Shown here: piece by piece, positions 25,552 to 38,053 of the stretch
Layout: each line of letters begins with the position of its first letter
Numbering within the stretch: the stretch's first letter is position 1
NCBI GenBank assembly: GCA_029851415.1
Contig: CM056742.1
Location: forward strand, 147,131,121 to 147,195,120
Length of the DNA: 64,000 nucleotides
From: Eretmocerus hayati
Lineage: Eukaryota > Arthropoda > Insecta > Hymenoptera > Aphelinidae
Direction of reading: 5' to 3'
Made by a program: the position numbers and the translations under genes
The notes under the pieces: model-generated
What the model saw: only the letters and a program-made list of their open reading frames with translations
Told to the model about the DNA's origin: nothing
The model's database searches: none

Positions 25552-26961
25552 CTAAAGACCATGAAGGCCATGTCATTATTAGGGTTGAGCTCTTTATTCT
25601 TCAATTTTTGAATAAAGTAAGGTTTATAGCCCGCCATTTGAAGTGGAGGATGATATTGCATTGTATCACGTCGATCTGCGGTCTGTATACCCCGTGCGTA
25701 CGGCATGCACATGCATCAACACTGAGCAATTGAAGTTCCAAACTAACTGGCCATTCCTGCATTCATACACGACTCGCCGCTTTAAAAACAGCTTTTATCG
25801 TCGACAAAACTGCGGGTGTAGCATCAAATCACTACCTTGGATCACATATTCTTTCAGATTCCAAACATCAGGAAATTTTTCCTTTGGTTGCACACCTCTA
25901 GTCTCACTCCACCAATTCACTTTGAACAAAATTATAAACAAGTACATTCCAGAGGTAAGAAAATTACGTCAGAATGTCTCTTGAACTCGGATCTGGCCAT
26001 GCCTAAATTTGCTCAATTCGAATTCAAAATAGTTCACAATTACCACGGGCCGCAGCGAATCCACTCAAACTCTCTCTCCTGAGATGATAATTGGGATAGG
26101 ATTGTTTCTTTGTCGTTAGTTACGAGATAGTTGGTGACTCGGACGTCTGCTGATGAAACCGGGGAAGCAACTTGTCCCGCATTGTCTATTCCTCATTGCG
26201 GATATATATTGCCCTGATGTCCATTGTACAGTCGTCGGCTTATTGCAGTGTAAATGGTTTATCAAAGTTTTGCTTTTCTAAGATTACCTCGAAGCTCGTC
26301 TATTGTTCTCAAAAGCTGCTCCGCGGTTGCTACGTTACTGTCACGGAAAGCCAACACGGCCCACTTTGCGGTCCACCGGATGGATATCATGCACAGGAAT
26401 ACTGTACCTTGTAATCGGTATTATATCTTAATGGATCATCTGTCTCAATATAATTTCCGGGTATTTCATTGATATCAGGATTCTCAATTATTAATATTGA
26501 AGAGAGACGTTTTGAGATTTTGAATGTTGAGAGATATTTGGCAAGTGATTCCGTATGAACGAAAAATTAACTTCTTGAAGTAAAATTAAAGAATTACATA
26601 AAAAACTTTGACTTTGAAAAGGTCATTTCATAGACATTTCAGGTTTCGAAATTTTTTTGAAAAAATTATAGAAACATCGCATATATTATTCGTCAGACGA
26701 GCGTATGGGCGATGCAATTATCTGAGTAAGAAGGAAGTGTTGTCCAAAAACTTCTATGAACTCGGAAAAAATTGATCTATGCCATCTTGAATTATCAAAG
26801 ATTTTCCAAAACCACTGATGGTTAAAGAAAAGAGAATCGGGTTGTCTAAAAGGGAAGAGAATGGTTTTCCCTATAGTTTTTGCTGATACAGAATAATTTT
26901 GACTAACAAAAACACGGGTCTATAGTTTTCCTCAAATTCGTTCGTTGATTTGGTTCTCAAA
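25552..26961. other. unannotated stretch
   Basis: Open plus frames of 80-113 codons at about 25643-26414 show no recognisable domain. Nothing else is recognised. Confidence 0.4.
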
Positions 26962-27557
26962 TTAATCCTTAATTACCTAGGTGGTAGACTTTTGGCACAC
27001 GCAAAATTTTGATCGAATCTCACAGTCCGAACTCATTTTTTGGAAATCTGGGGCCTACATGTAATTTCATATTTTGGTATTATCTTTCGAATGTACCGAA
27101 TACAAAATATGAAAAAAGTTTCTTTTCAAAATATCACCAAAATGAGTACCTAAAATCTATCACCGACAAAATTCAAAATTTTAATTTTGATAGTATACTT
27201 TCAAATAAAATGACAATAGTTTCTTTGTATTTGTAATATAAAAATGACTTGCAGAGCGACCTGAGCCATAATTGATATAGTTTTTTCAGAATTTGGAAAA
27301 TTCTTCATCAGCTTAACCTAGGAAAGAGGCAATAAGATGACATCTTCTGGAATTCTTTGAAGAAATAAGTGTACTCCAAATGTTGGGAAAGAAATTCGTA
27401 TTGATTCTGAAATGGTTCAAGGATATATGAGAGTAATTTTTATTCATGGTATTCCACAAGAAAACTGCGAAAATAAAGCGATTTTCGTGCAGTGCGCCAT
27501 TTGGCTACCACCTAGGTTGGAGTGTAAGTAAATCCCACGTAGGTAACTAAGGGTTAA
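26962..27557. mobile_element. piggyBac-like MITE with TTAA target duplication
   Basis: TTAA at 26962-26965 is followed by TCCTTAATTACCTAGGTGG. The right end CCACGTAGGTAACTAAGGG is followed by TTAA at 27554-27557. A second inverted pair, GGTGGTAGnCTTTTGGC against GCCATTTGGCTACCACC, lies just inside. The TTAA duplication and CCCTTAG start fit piggyBac-type elements. At 596 bp it lacks a transposase. Confidence 0.75.
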
Positions 27558-30500
27558 GATCCATTAAAATTTGACGAATGACAAATTTGGGAATCGGAAA
27601 TTTTGGATTTAATCAATTGCCCTTTTGTTATTTTTGTTTGACCTCACAAATCACGTCTAACATAAAAGTTGTGGCAACTACTTGTTTCTGGTGATGCCAG
27701 AGATTATGCGCAACACATTCATATCCCAATCCGAATAATTTGGAAGCTGACAAATTTGAACCAAGATTATTAAAAAGGTCCTATGATAGAAAAGGCGGCT
27801 TTCCTATAGACAGCTCGTCATCATCCGTTGCACGAAGCTTGTAAGTATGGTGTGAGCAATATCTGCAAGATGAATGCATGCCAGAAATATTTGCAAGTAT
27901 TATCATCGTAAATTTTGTTTAAAATCCATGCCACCTGAACTAAATTTCACATCGTGCTCACTCGGCAAGCTCTCGAGAGCAAACCAGAGCCAGATAAAAT
28001 GAAATGAAGCGTAAGAATTTTGTGGCACAATACAGAACACGTGCAGAATCTCGTTGTTGTCATTCTCGTGAAACGAGAGCTTGCACCCAGCAACCATTGG
28101 AAAACCAGCTGCTCTTGAACCATCCACGAAAACAACCAAGAGAGTAGCTCACATTGCCTATGGAATATAATGCCGGGTAGGAATAATTTCTCAGCTTTGT
28201 GGCTCTTCTCGTAGAGTGTACAATTTCAAATACGGAGTAACGCGGAAATGAAAACAATGCGATTATCACGCGTTGGTAATGCGAGATAGCCCAGCTTCCG
28301 TAAAATAGCAGAAAAGCATCTCATCGCTCGTTGTGCGTATGTATTGTACACGCAGCTGCAGCCTGGATTTTAATGCTGCTTTTACCCAGACATTTTCTCG
28401 TATTAAGGCTTGAGTTTGCTGTTTTTAAATGTCTGGCAAAAGTCGAGAGGAAAATTTCTGTTGTCTGGCATCATCACAATTCCAACCTAAAACAGCCAGG
28501 TGTCTTTTCATGTCTTTCACTTTAAAATTTCAATCGGAAGATTTGGTAATTGGATGGAAACTGTACTTTGTATTGTGCGTATTGTCAGGATGAACATCGT
28601 TGTGGAAATGTGAAATTGTGAGACAAAAATACGCATTTTTTAAGGGTACACGTGGTAGGTATTCGATTCAAACACGAATATGACAATAAAAAGTACCAAA
28701 AGGACTCTGTTTGCGATTCTTTAGTTCCTCGCTTTGAGTGTAAAGTTTTCCATGTTGGCTCGGTGGATGTTTGTGTAACTTTTCTTTTCGCAACTCTGAA
28801 TCGAGCACAATGGCGTGCAAGAATCAACTTAAAAGTTGACCCGTTTGGATTTTATTACTCGAGGTAGTTTCACGGTTATGCAAGGGGATGAAAACGGGTC
28901 TTTGGCATGGGCCGTTACAAACTTTGATATTCAAGAATCTCTTTTGCAAAGCAGATTCGTCTTTGGCATATAACCGATATCGTCATAATATTTCCAAAGT
29001 AAACGCGTGTTTTTGCGATGCAAGTTTTCGCAATGTATCGTGTGTATCGCGTGCAAGCCGTAAAAGTATCAGAATCAATTTAGAAAGGATAGTTCCTCAA
29101 TTCATTAGCATATCATTACATCAAATACGAAGATAATTCTTTGATGAAAATCATTTCACACAGAGTCTACAACAACTCCATAAGAAGCGAATCAATATTT
29201 CTTAACGCGTAAATTGTAAATGCGATCTTTATCCACGTTCTACCGGTGCAGCGCCTAATATTAAACCCATTGACCAATAACTCATCCAATGCTCGAAAAT
29301 TAACTCAAGGCGCGCCTACATGCATACAAAGATCCTTAATTTCGATTCAAATTTTACCTTGTAAGTGTGGAGGGCCGTAGCTAAGGAACCGTATGAGAAT
29401 CAACCTGGTGCAATTACATAGGGTATGAATCGGGTACATTACAAGAGTAAAATCGCAGGATATTACAGCAGCACGTGTATTTAGTTGCTCATCGCCTCGG
29501 AGCATCATCACCTCACTGCCACACACTGTGGAATTATGTCATGCACAGTTTGCATAATGCCTAATGCTGTGCTCGCGGCTTCCCTACACACATATTTAAA
29601 CTCAAACCTATACTGTGTACGAAGATTTGAAGCTATTATCTGGCGGCGTATGCAGTCGTTTCAAGACTACCTAGATGTTGAATACAGAGGCAGATCTGAG
29701 AGGCCGCCAGCCGCCTTATGGAGGTTGGCGAGATTGGTAATATACTTGGTGTGTCTGTGGTTCGTCTGATGTTGCGTGACTCTTGTTTCAGATACATGGA
29801 TAATATGCGAGTGAAAATGTGAGGTCATTTTCTTACCGAGGGCGTGTGATGATGAGTGAGTGTTGCAAAAATTGCGAGAAAATTCGCCTCTGATCGACGC
29901 TTTGGGTACATAAGAGGTCACGGGTCTTTCCTATTTTGTATGTTCAACGTACATCGTTTGATTCTCAAATTACGCATTCTGTAGCTTTTCGATGCTTACA
30001 TGCTACTTTGTATGTTGATTTTTTTTTTTTTTAGATTTTGAAATCTTTTGAGTTTCAACAATGACCCATTACTATGACAAATATCGATCGTATCTTGGAT
30101 GGATGAAATCATCTCACAAGCTTTCTTTCAAAACATCCATTACGAAATTGGAAATCTTTCGGGCTACCTCAAAACGCACTTTCTAGAGAGTCCTTGAAAT
30201 ATACAGGCATGGGATTGGTTCGAGATAGCATAGCAAATCTGAAAAGTTTTTCCAAAAAGTTCCTCATCGAGAAAGAAAAACTTTGATGGGAAAATGAAGT
30301 TGCTGTATTTCCAACGAGATCTTCAAAAGTTTTTATCAAAGTCGAACAGAAAATCGTAATTTGATTGATCTTCCAAGAACCCAAATGCCATCTTTAACAT
30401 TTTTCAAAACGATTCATGGAATGAGTAACCACTTGGTTAAAAGTTCTTGCAAGGGAATTCGAAAATATACACTTTTATCGATAGTTCGTTAAAAATATGA

Positions 30501-31601
30501 AATGCTCTTTTCATCAAGTTGATCCTTTAAATATTGAAATACAATGAATCGCCACAGAAATGAGTTTTCAAACGAGATGTGAAGTATCTGACCGTTAACA
30601 ATCGTGAGCCATCTTCGGTTTATGCTGCATCTTATATCGAATTTATAATACTTGAGTTCATAGTATGTACGTTTGAGTGCTGGGAGATCAACTGGGGAAG
30701 AGAAACTGAAAAAATCGATGATCAAATAAATTATCAAGATCAGAATTTTCCAATAAAAATTTTAAAAATCGAAACTCTTCTTATGTCAAACTCACTGGTT
30801 TGTGAAAATAAGCATGGATTTTGGACCATATGCAGTCCTCTCTTTCACAGAACCAGTAATTTATTCATTCAATACAACGTATGCAAAATAAACTCTTTAG
30901 TCCATCATTACAGCCATTCATATGTAAAAATAGGCTCAGCCATTGATCAATGAATTGAACCTATGAATTGCATTAAAATCCATGTGATTCGTTGATTCAG
31001 TAGCAGGTGATTGTTATCGATTGGTACCGTACTCTAATATTCAAAACTATACTGAGAATTTAACTCTCGGATGTTCTGTTGCCAAACAGATTTGTGATAC
31101 AGTTCAGGAGACAGAGGAGAATCCTTTAAATTACAAGAAGAGACTAATTGAGTGGTTCTACTGCAAGTTGGCGGATAGCTTTCCTCGGCTTGTCGCGCCT
31201 GAGAAAGCAGATTGGATCGAAATTATGCCTTCGCGGTTTCCTCACTCCGTATCCGTATAATTACAGACTCCGAACCGTTGAGAATTCTACCGAGCACCGT
31301 GTCCTTTTCACGATGAATACATCTTCATTGAGGTGAATACAGAAACACACGGTACAAAAGTAAATCGTTTGGAGAATTTGAGCTCTCTGACAGAATGTCA
31401 TACAATCGACTGAATTTCCAATCTCAGTTGTCGAAACAGAGTGACTCAAAGAGATGAAAATGATGAGTATTGAAACTTGGACATAAAGTGGTTATTGAAG
31501 ATATACTCCACCATAAAATCGACATCCGGATAATTCTATTCTAGGACTGTTTTGGATAGATTATAATTAGAACAGAACCTTGCTTTGCTACCGTGTTGGA
31601 G
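27558..31601. other. long unannotated stretch
   Basis: No gene recognised. A poly(T) run sits at about 30021-30034. Plus-strand frames at 30579-30953 (124 codons) and 31021-31260 (79 codons) have no known motif. Confidence 0.4.
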
Positions 31602-31796
31602 CCCTGGTAGAAATTCATTACAATTTTTGATTAAAAAATGGTCAATTAACTCCAACTCAAGCTAATTTATGGGTAACCGAATTGGCTATTTTTTAACTTG
31701 AGATGTAACACTTTTATGGCCATATTTTAGCCATTTCCGAATTTTGGCTAATTTTTGGCCAATAATTAGCCAACATTTTTGGGGATCTGGAAATAA

Positions 31797-31873
31797 GTCC
31801 AAATGAAATGGATAATAATTAAACATAATACTATTCGAAGTCCAAATGTAATGGATAATAAATAGACATATAT
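31797..31873 (+). repeat. 42-bp direct duplication
   Basis: AGTCCAAATGAAATGGATAA is repeated 42 bp later as AGTCCAAATGTAATGGATAA, with the following bases also similar. Confidence 0.7.
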
Positions 31874-33039
31874 TGGACAGTTCATTCAATGTGCCGAAGT
31901 GCTATTAATATTCAACATTGCATAAATTTCAAATGAGTAATCCAAGTGGGCAACATCTATAGGAGCATATACACGTTCTCAACTATGGGACGGACTGGGA
32001 CAAGTAAGGTAATCAAGGACCTTATCATTTTGTCGCAAAAGGTTTGTCGGGATCTGCGGGAGATCAGGCATGTGAAAGTTGTGTTCAGACTCGGGTACTT
32101 GACATGACATCGCTAAACCTGGTGTGAGAAAGCTAATCCAGGCATGCGCCACCTGGTGATCATAGGACAACCAAGTGCAGGAGGATAGTTGGACAATTAT
32201 TTGGCCAATTATTGTAGTCAATTTATAGACAAAAATTAGCCACATTAATTTTCTTGATATTTAACCTCAAATTCCAGAGATTAGTATCCGTTGTCAACTT
32301 GCAGCGTCTGCAAGGTTAGTTGATCTCTATGAAATTTCAACGCGAGTTTACTCAAGGCAGCTAATTTTACTTGAATATTCAAGATGAGTACACCGGCGAG
32401 GCAGATCTCTAAGTGAATAGAATATGTGACATCGGTGACAGTGACAATGTGTTTTTCTCGCGAATGTATAAAACCATTGATGCCCCGGACAAGATCGCGG
32501 AGGCCGAGGCTTGCTGCATGTGATATACGTTGTGTTTGTGCTTCCATGGTGCAGCAAGAAGACAAAAAGGGAACTCATACTGGATTTTGATCAAGTGTAC
32601 AAGAAATGTGTTTATGTAACTCTGTGCGTAAAACTGTGTGTAAAGTTAACTTTTTATGCATGATATCCGTGCCAAAAGTGATGCGTAAAAGCATTCTCGC
32701 ACAGTTCCAAATCCCATCCGTGCGAGAATATGACATTACTGCACGATTAAGCGTGCGAGAAAGTAACTTTCGCACTATGTTTCTAAGAGAATCAGATCAG
32801 TACAATAATGAATTGATCACGATTCTGAAAAGAATTTGGAAACTTGTAAAAATCTATCGTCAATTTTTATCGATATATCTTGCAGAATTACTTTTCGCAG
32901 CAGCGAATCAACGTAAATAGCGTGATAATGATTCTGTCAAAGATGATTGATTCGTAAATGACATTGCTGCAACAGTTGTGTAAAATTTTTAATTTCATAT
33001 TTCAGATGGAAGCCTAATAATTTTTTTAGATACAATTCT

Positions 33040-33341
33040 GTCATTCAATAGATGATTGACAACTAGATGATCCAAATAGAATGAGCAGGACTCAATAAAT
33101 TATCATTAGAATTGACCATTGGTGCTAGAGAATATATTCGAGAATCACTCGTAAGATGAACATGTTTTGTTGATATTCTCTAGATATGTTTCTGTCATTC
33201 AACAGATGATAGGCAACTAGATGATCAAATCAGAATGAGCAGGAGCTCAATATTTTTATGAAAATTGACAATTGGTCATGGAGAATGAATCCCATGATCA
33301 CACGTAAAATAGAAAATTTTTTGTTTATATTCTCTAGATGA
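33040..33341 (+). repeat. tandem duplication, unit about 151 bp
   Basis: TTCTGTCATTCAATAGATGAT at 33039 recurs as TTCTGTCATTCAACAGATGAT at 33190. The following words AACTAGATGATC, AGAATGAGCAGGA and ATATTCTCTAGAT are kept in the same order. The copies have diverged moderately, so the duplication is not recent. Confidence 0.8.
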
Positions 33342-33693
33342 ATTGAAAATAAAAAATTTGAATTGGTTCATAACAATATGAGGAGATTGATTCTTCAACT
33401 AGGTCAAAATGATTTCATGCATTTTGTATTATGTAGTTGATATTTATGAAAAATGTGCTGTTCATTTAATTTGAGCCAATATACTCACAAAAGTATATTT
33501 TATGAGTATTTGTGATTTCAATTCAATAAAATCTACTTATTCAAAAGTTTTATCACTGAGTTTTCTTTAGAACCTGAATTTCATCAAACAGAATTTGAAA
33601 TTTCTGGAAATTGAGAATTTTTTCAATTTGTGCAGCATCGTAATGTACTGGACGGCAAGTTCGTTTTTTGATACATCTTTCAGGCGTTTTTTT

Positions 33694-33760
33694 CAGTCGG
33701 GGGGCTTCGCCCCCTGCACCCCCACCAGGGGCTGCCGCCCCTGGACCCCGCTCTCCTCCC
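33694..33760. repeat. GC-rich double hairpin
   Basis: In an AT-rich setting, GGGGGCTTCGCCCCC forms one tight stem. CAGGGGCTGCCGCCCCTG forms a second about 15 bp later. The intervening and following bases are C-rich. The function is unknown. Similar GC-rich hairpin pairs are scattered in many genomes, so this may be the end of a mobile sequence. Confidence 0.7.
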
Positions 33761-34029
33761 CTTCCAACGCCACACCCTTACCCCCTGATTCGCCTTGATG
33801 TACCAGATCAATAATGGTTAATATAGTGCGTCTTGTGTACTAGTCGAAATTTTGCAGTCCATTCATAATGATCAGGAACTATTTGTCAATCAATGTGATA
33901 AAAAATTTCAAAAGATTTATCAACGGAATAGAATCGTCTATGGATTGAATGGGAGACAGAACTTCAAGAAACAATTCTAATGATCTTATCGGCTAATGAC
34001 TTCAAATACCGTGGAGGCACAGTTTTCCG

Positions 34030-34290
34030 CACGGGTTACATAAAATAGTATAAGCAATACGGGTGGGAAGTTCCCGCACTCGTCGCCGGAACCTTGCGAG
34101 AAAGTAACATTCTCGCACTTTTTCCACATTCTCGCACGGATATTATGTTGTTCTCGCTTCGCGAGAACAACATAATGACCGTGCGAGAAAATGGAATCGT
34201 GCGAGAATGTTACTTTCTCGCACTCTTCCCGGCCACTCGTGCGGGAATCCTCTTTCCCACCCTGATTGCTTAATGTACTATTCTTATAAT
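34030..34290. repeat. imperfect palindrome of about 260 bp centred near 34159
   Basis: The core GTTGTTCTCGC-TTC-GCGAGAACAAC is perfect. The arms continue with GTGCGAGAA, AAAGTAACATTCTCGCAC and GGGTGGGAA, each with its complement on the other side. Even the flanking TAAGCAAT/ATTGCTTA pairs. Related GTGCGAGAA words also occur at about 32700-32770. The structure fits a foldback element or the apex of one. No coding capacity. Confidence 0.8.
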
Positions 34291-34801
34291 GTAATGAGAA
34301 GTCGTGGTTTCGTTAGCTGTCGTCCTCGCCGTCTTGCTCGCACCGAAGCCGTCTTCCAGAACGTCATCCATGCTTGGCAAAATGTATTGTTAGATTCGTG
34401 TGTTGTTTAATCTAGTTAATGCATTGATTATCTCATTATTGATAAGCAATAAATATATTCATCGCTCACTCATTCTCTATACCGAATATGCCTAAAAATT
34501 GGGCATAGGAAGATACCTACGCTAAATTTTGATTAAGTCTAATAAGTGTCCAGAAAATGGTTTCGCATGTACCAGACAAGAGCCAAATTTAGCCAATTCT
34601 TATACATTTGATTTGTATTCCATCCCCACAATCTTCAATCTAAATATTTTCCAATTTTTGGTCAATTTCATTCGACACAGATATCAATCCCAATAAAAAT
34701 AGTCAAATAATAGCCATATATTGTCCACCCAGAATTAATCTAGTTTTTTTAGCCATATTTTAGACTTGACTCCAATATTATTGAACAGATTTCTACCAGG
34801 G

Positions 34802-37120
34802 AGTTTACTACGTGAAAAGATCGATCGAGAATAATGATTTTTGAGATTCTGAGCATGATTCTAAGATTCAGACTGCCGTTGCAAATACAACATATCCGAG
34901 AACCATTTACTCTATTCGTGAACTTTGCAGATAATTCCAAGTTTCGAGATAGCAAAATTTGAGTTATAGCCACATAAAATCTGTTCATTGTATTCCTTAG
35001 GAATTCAAATAATTTTGAAATAATTTGCCAAAAGCATCTTAGATATGACCTACGTGGAGCAAGACCTAGACAAAATGGAATCGGGAAAAATCACAATGAA
35101 AATGTCTTGATCTTTGGTGATCTCCTTTGCGTAAACAAGTAATTAGCACACTAGTAATGTACGTTCATTCATTAACAGGGGATCACAAAGTATCTTCCGA
35201 TACTCGAGTGCGTCGGTTTCAATGGTTTTTATGACTTCTTTATCACTTGAAATATACAAAACTCATTTTTACATCCTTGAGTTGTAAGGTAATATTCATA
35301 AGAATTGAGCAATAACCATTGTTAATGAAAGTATGGAATCTTAACAATTTCTCATCCAAAACACAAAACTATTACACTTTTCTCAAATAAACACTGTTAA
35401 ACGAATCTCATTCGTCCTTTCTCTGAGGGGCTTTGAAATTCTCAACTCGCCACAATTTTCGAAGATTGCTCTCATCTCCCCGTCTCGGAGTTCAAAAACT
35501 TTGCAAATATTCAGTTCATTTTGAATGGTACTCAACAAAAAAATCTTCATCGCAAACCTGGCGCAATTTCAAGTAAACGAGTTCTGCAGATCGCGTTCAA
35601 CTAAAGCTTGCAAGCTCTCCGAGGAGACAACTACATACAAGAATATGAGACAAACTCCATCACTTCACTCGGACTCTCATCAAGTCAAGAGCACCCTGGC
35701 TCGCAATGACAATTGCGTACTTTACGTGCGCCGAGAAGTCACCCGAAGCTCAAGCTTACCACTTCCACCCTAAGCACTCTCTCGCTCAAGCGTACTTCCT
35801 CATCCCCTCGACCACAATATTTCTCCTAACGCAGATTAAAGTATCCTCCCGAGGTTATCACCCCCACGGATTTACTCGTAGCAGCACTACACTTTTTCAT
35901 CGCTCCCAACTTTGCTCCGAATCTGATGCAATGCACTCGAATTTTTCATTACATTTGTACGGAAAAAAATTCAACATGCAGTACATTGTACACAGGTGCT
36001 CATGTTTCCAATGAATTCCAAGTGATCGTATAATACTGTGTAAAGCTCCCAAAGAGCTATGGAAGCCTCGTGCGCTGAGGATCCAAAGCACGTGCTCGCG
36101 ACTCTCGTGTCTCTGTACCTTCATCTCTATCTGTCCGATGGTTGTTTGAGACATGAGTGTTCAGTGTATATGTGATCGATGCTCACCTGATCCACCAATG
36201 GGCTATCGATTCCAGTCCAGCATCAATTGCCGAGTGCATTAGCGATTGGGCTACCCTTGCGCAGCGACAACATTGGCTTTTCGAGTGCCCTTCCTGATCA
36301 GGCTTTCTCTTTTTTATCAACTTTTACTCATCGTAAAGCCGAAAGTAGTTTTAGAATGAGAGAAGAGAGGATGTGGGAACATCCGGAATTTTTTTTAATT
36401 AAAGGATCGATTCACTCATCAGGGTTAGTGTAGAGAAGAAAGCCAAGAGGTGACATCAAAGGGATATTGTATCTCAAAGAATTTATTCGCTCCGATATTG
36501 AGATTGTTGATGAATTATCACCACCACGGTATAAACTCCCACGGTCGATCTAATTCTCTGTGCAACAGTATATATCTTTTGGGAATAACTTTTTTGAGGT
36601 ACTTAGATCGTTTTCAACATGCTGCATTGTCGACTTGCGTGACCGTGCAATTAATTCGACACTCACTATTAGTCTCTAATGCAAGAGATTTGTTGGTGTG
36701 GAATATTGAAATCATGGAAGACTTAGTTTCATAATACATGGAAACGCACGATACCAGTTCAAGAGTATCTCTTTGAGTATCACATTTGGTATCACAACGA
36801 TCGTGGAGATGGAAATTTGATTTGAGATAGAAGTTTTTATCTTTTGTTTTCACATCGATCTGAATTAAAAATCAAATAAACTAGCAATTTGAGTTGACAT
36901 GGAGAAATGCAAGAAGGGAAAATTTGTAAGATCATTTCTATACTCCCATTTATTTTACATTTCGCTCCCAGTAGGTGATTAATTCTTCAAATATGATTAC
37001 TCCCTCACCTAACACCGAAGGTCACACCGAATTATTCTCAAAACCCACTAAATATTTTGGAGTCTTGAAAAATGTCAGGGGTCGGGGAAATGGGTAGATG
37101 GATGGTCTGGTCCGGTCTAG
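34802..37120. other. long unannotated stretch
   Basis: Frames of 82-102 codons at 35525-36154 on both strands and others near 36450-36850 have no recognisable motif. No repeat recognised. Confidence 0.4.
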
Positions 37121-37213
37121 ATCGGTTGGATACCGTCCAATTTGATCTAATATCGTTCTGGTACGGTGCAAGTATTGCATTAGTACCTCCCTACAAATAC
37201 CATACTAATAGCG
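37121..37213. repeat. left remnant of the 25-bp minisatellite
   Basis: Words such as GGTACGGTGCAAGTA, TAGTACC and CATACTAATAGCGTA resemble the units to the right of the element at 37214-38053. The array was therefore probably split by that element. Confidence 0.45.
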
Positions 37214-38053
37214 TACCATCAAAGTGGGTAAATTTTGTACGATTTCGTTACTTTTTATTTTCTTTGGCTCGGCATCTCAACATACATTGACAAAACTCAC
37301 TTCTATTAGTGGTCAATCTCAAGCCTCCAGTTTCAGCTTTCGATTGACGTGCTACAAAGTTCAATTTGATGAGTTTAAGCCGGAGCTATTGGCAGTTGAA
37401 GAAGTGTACCAAAGTTAGACCCCGACTGGGCAACTTTGGTACACTTACAGAATATCTCAATTCTACCCACCACCATATGAATAAACTCATTTTAATCGTT
37501 CAGAAGTCTTATTTTAAGCTGTTTGGAACATTCTAAAAACTCGTAGACCATCACTCGACTCAAGGTGAAATTTCTAGAAGCTGTCATAGGAGGTTGTTCT
37601 GGAGTTACCCTATTCTCATGCTTCTTACGTAGAGTGGGGTAACTTTGGTACACTTTTTCATGGTTTTTCCACTGTTTTTTCATTCATTAAAATTCCAAAT
37701 GCTTCAAATACCCCAATGTAACGATGGTTTCTTCAATATGGTGATATATGTGATGGAAATGTAGCATTATACACCCGTAGTTTGTTCCGGGACACTTCTT
37801 GCCAGGTACACTAACTGAACCACTCGCGTATCGCTGCTAAATCAGCATTTTCGGAAAAAGCTTCAATAAACGAGTACAATCGTTCAGACGGGATCTACGG
37901 TGGCTCAACACATTGTTTATGCGTGTGCCAAGAGGGGGGAATAGGTTTCAGAGCAAGAGAATCGTTTACCTTGCCGAACGCAGCTCTGACAGTCATTTGT
38001 CAGGGGTGTACCAAAGTTGCACCCACTGTACCAAAGTTACCTAATTCGACGGT
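37214..38053. mobile_element. TA-flanked TIR element, CCGTCAAA sub-family, copy B2
   Basis: The left end TACCATCAAAGTGGGTAA and the right end ACCTAATTCGACGGT correspond to those of copy B1 at 18734-19571. The interior is collinear and nearly identical along its full length. The right flanking TA has mutated to TT. It sits inside the 25-bp minisatellite, so the repeat gives an independent check on the insertion site. Confidence 0.8.

Larger units (their letters stand above)
31602..34801. mobile_element. possible 3.2-kb element with CCCTGGTAGAAAT termini
   Basis: CCCTGGTAGAAAT begins at 31602 and its reverse complement ATTTCTACCAGGG ends at 34801. Both ends are followed inward by related GGCTAATTTTTGG/TAGCCATATTTTAG words. 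A further inverted pair of the same words sits at 31742-31775 and 32180-32247. No convincing target duplication flanks the termini, and the interior holds no transposase that I can recognise. The 13-bp TIR could be two separate insertions of the same family in opposite orientation. Confidence 0.4.
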
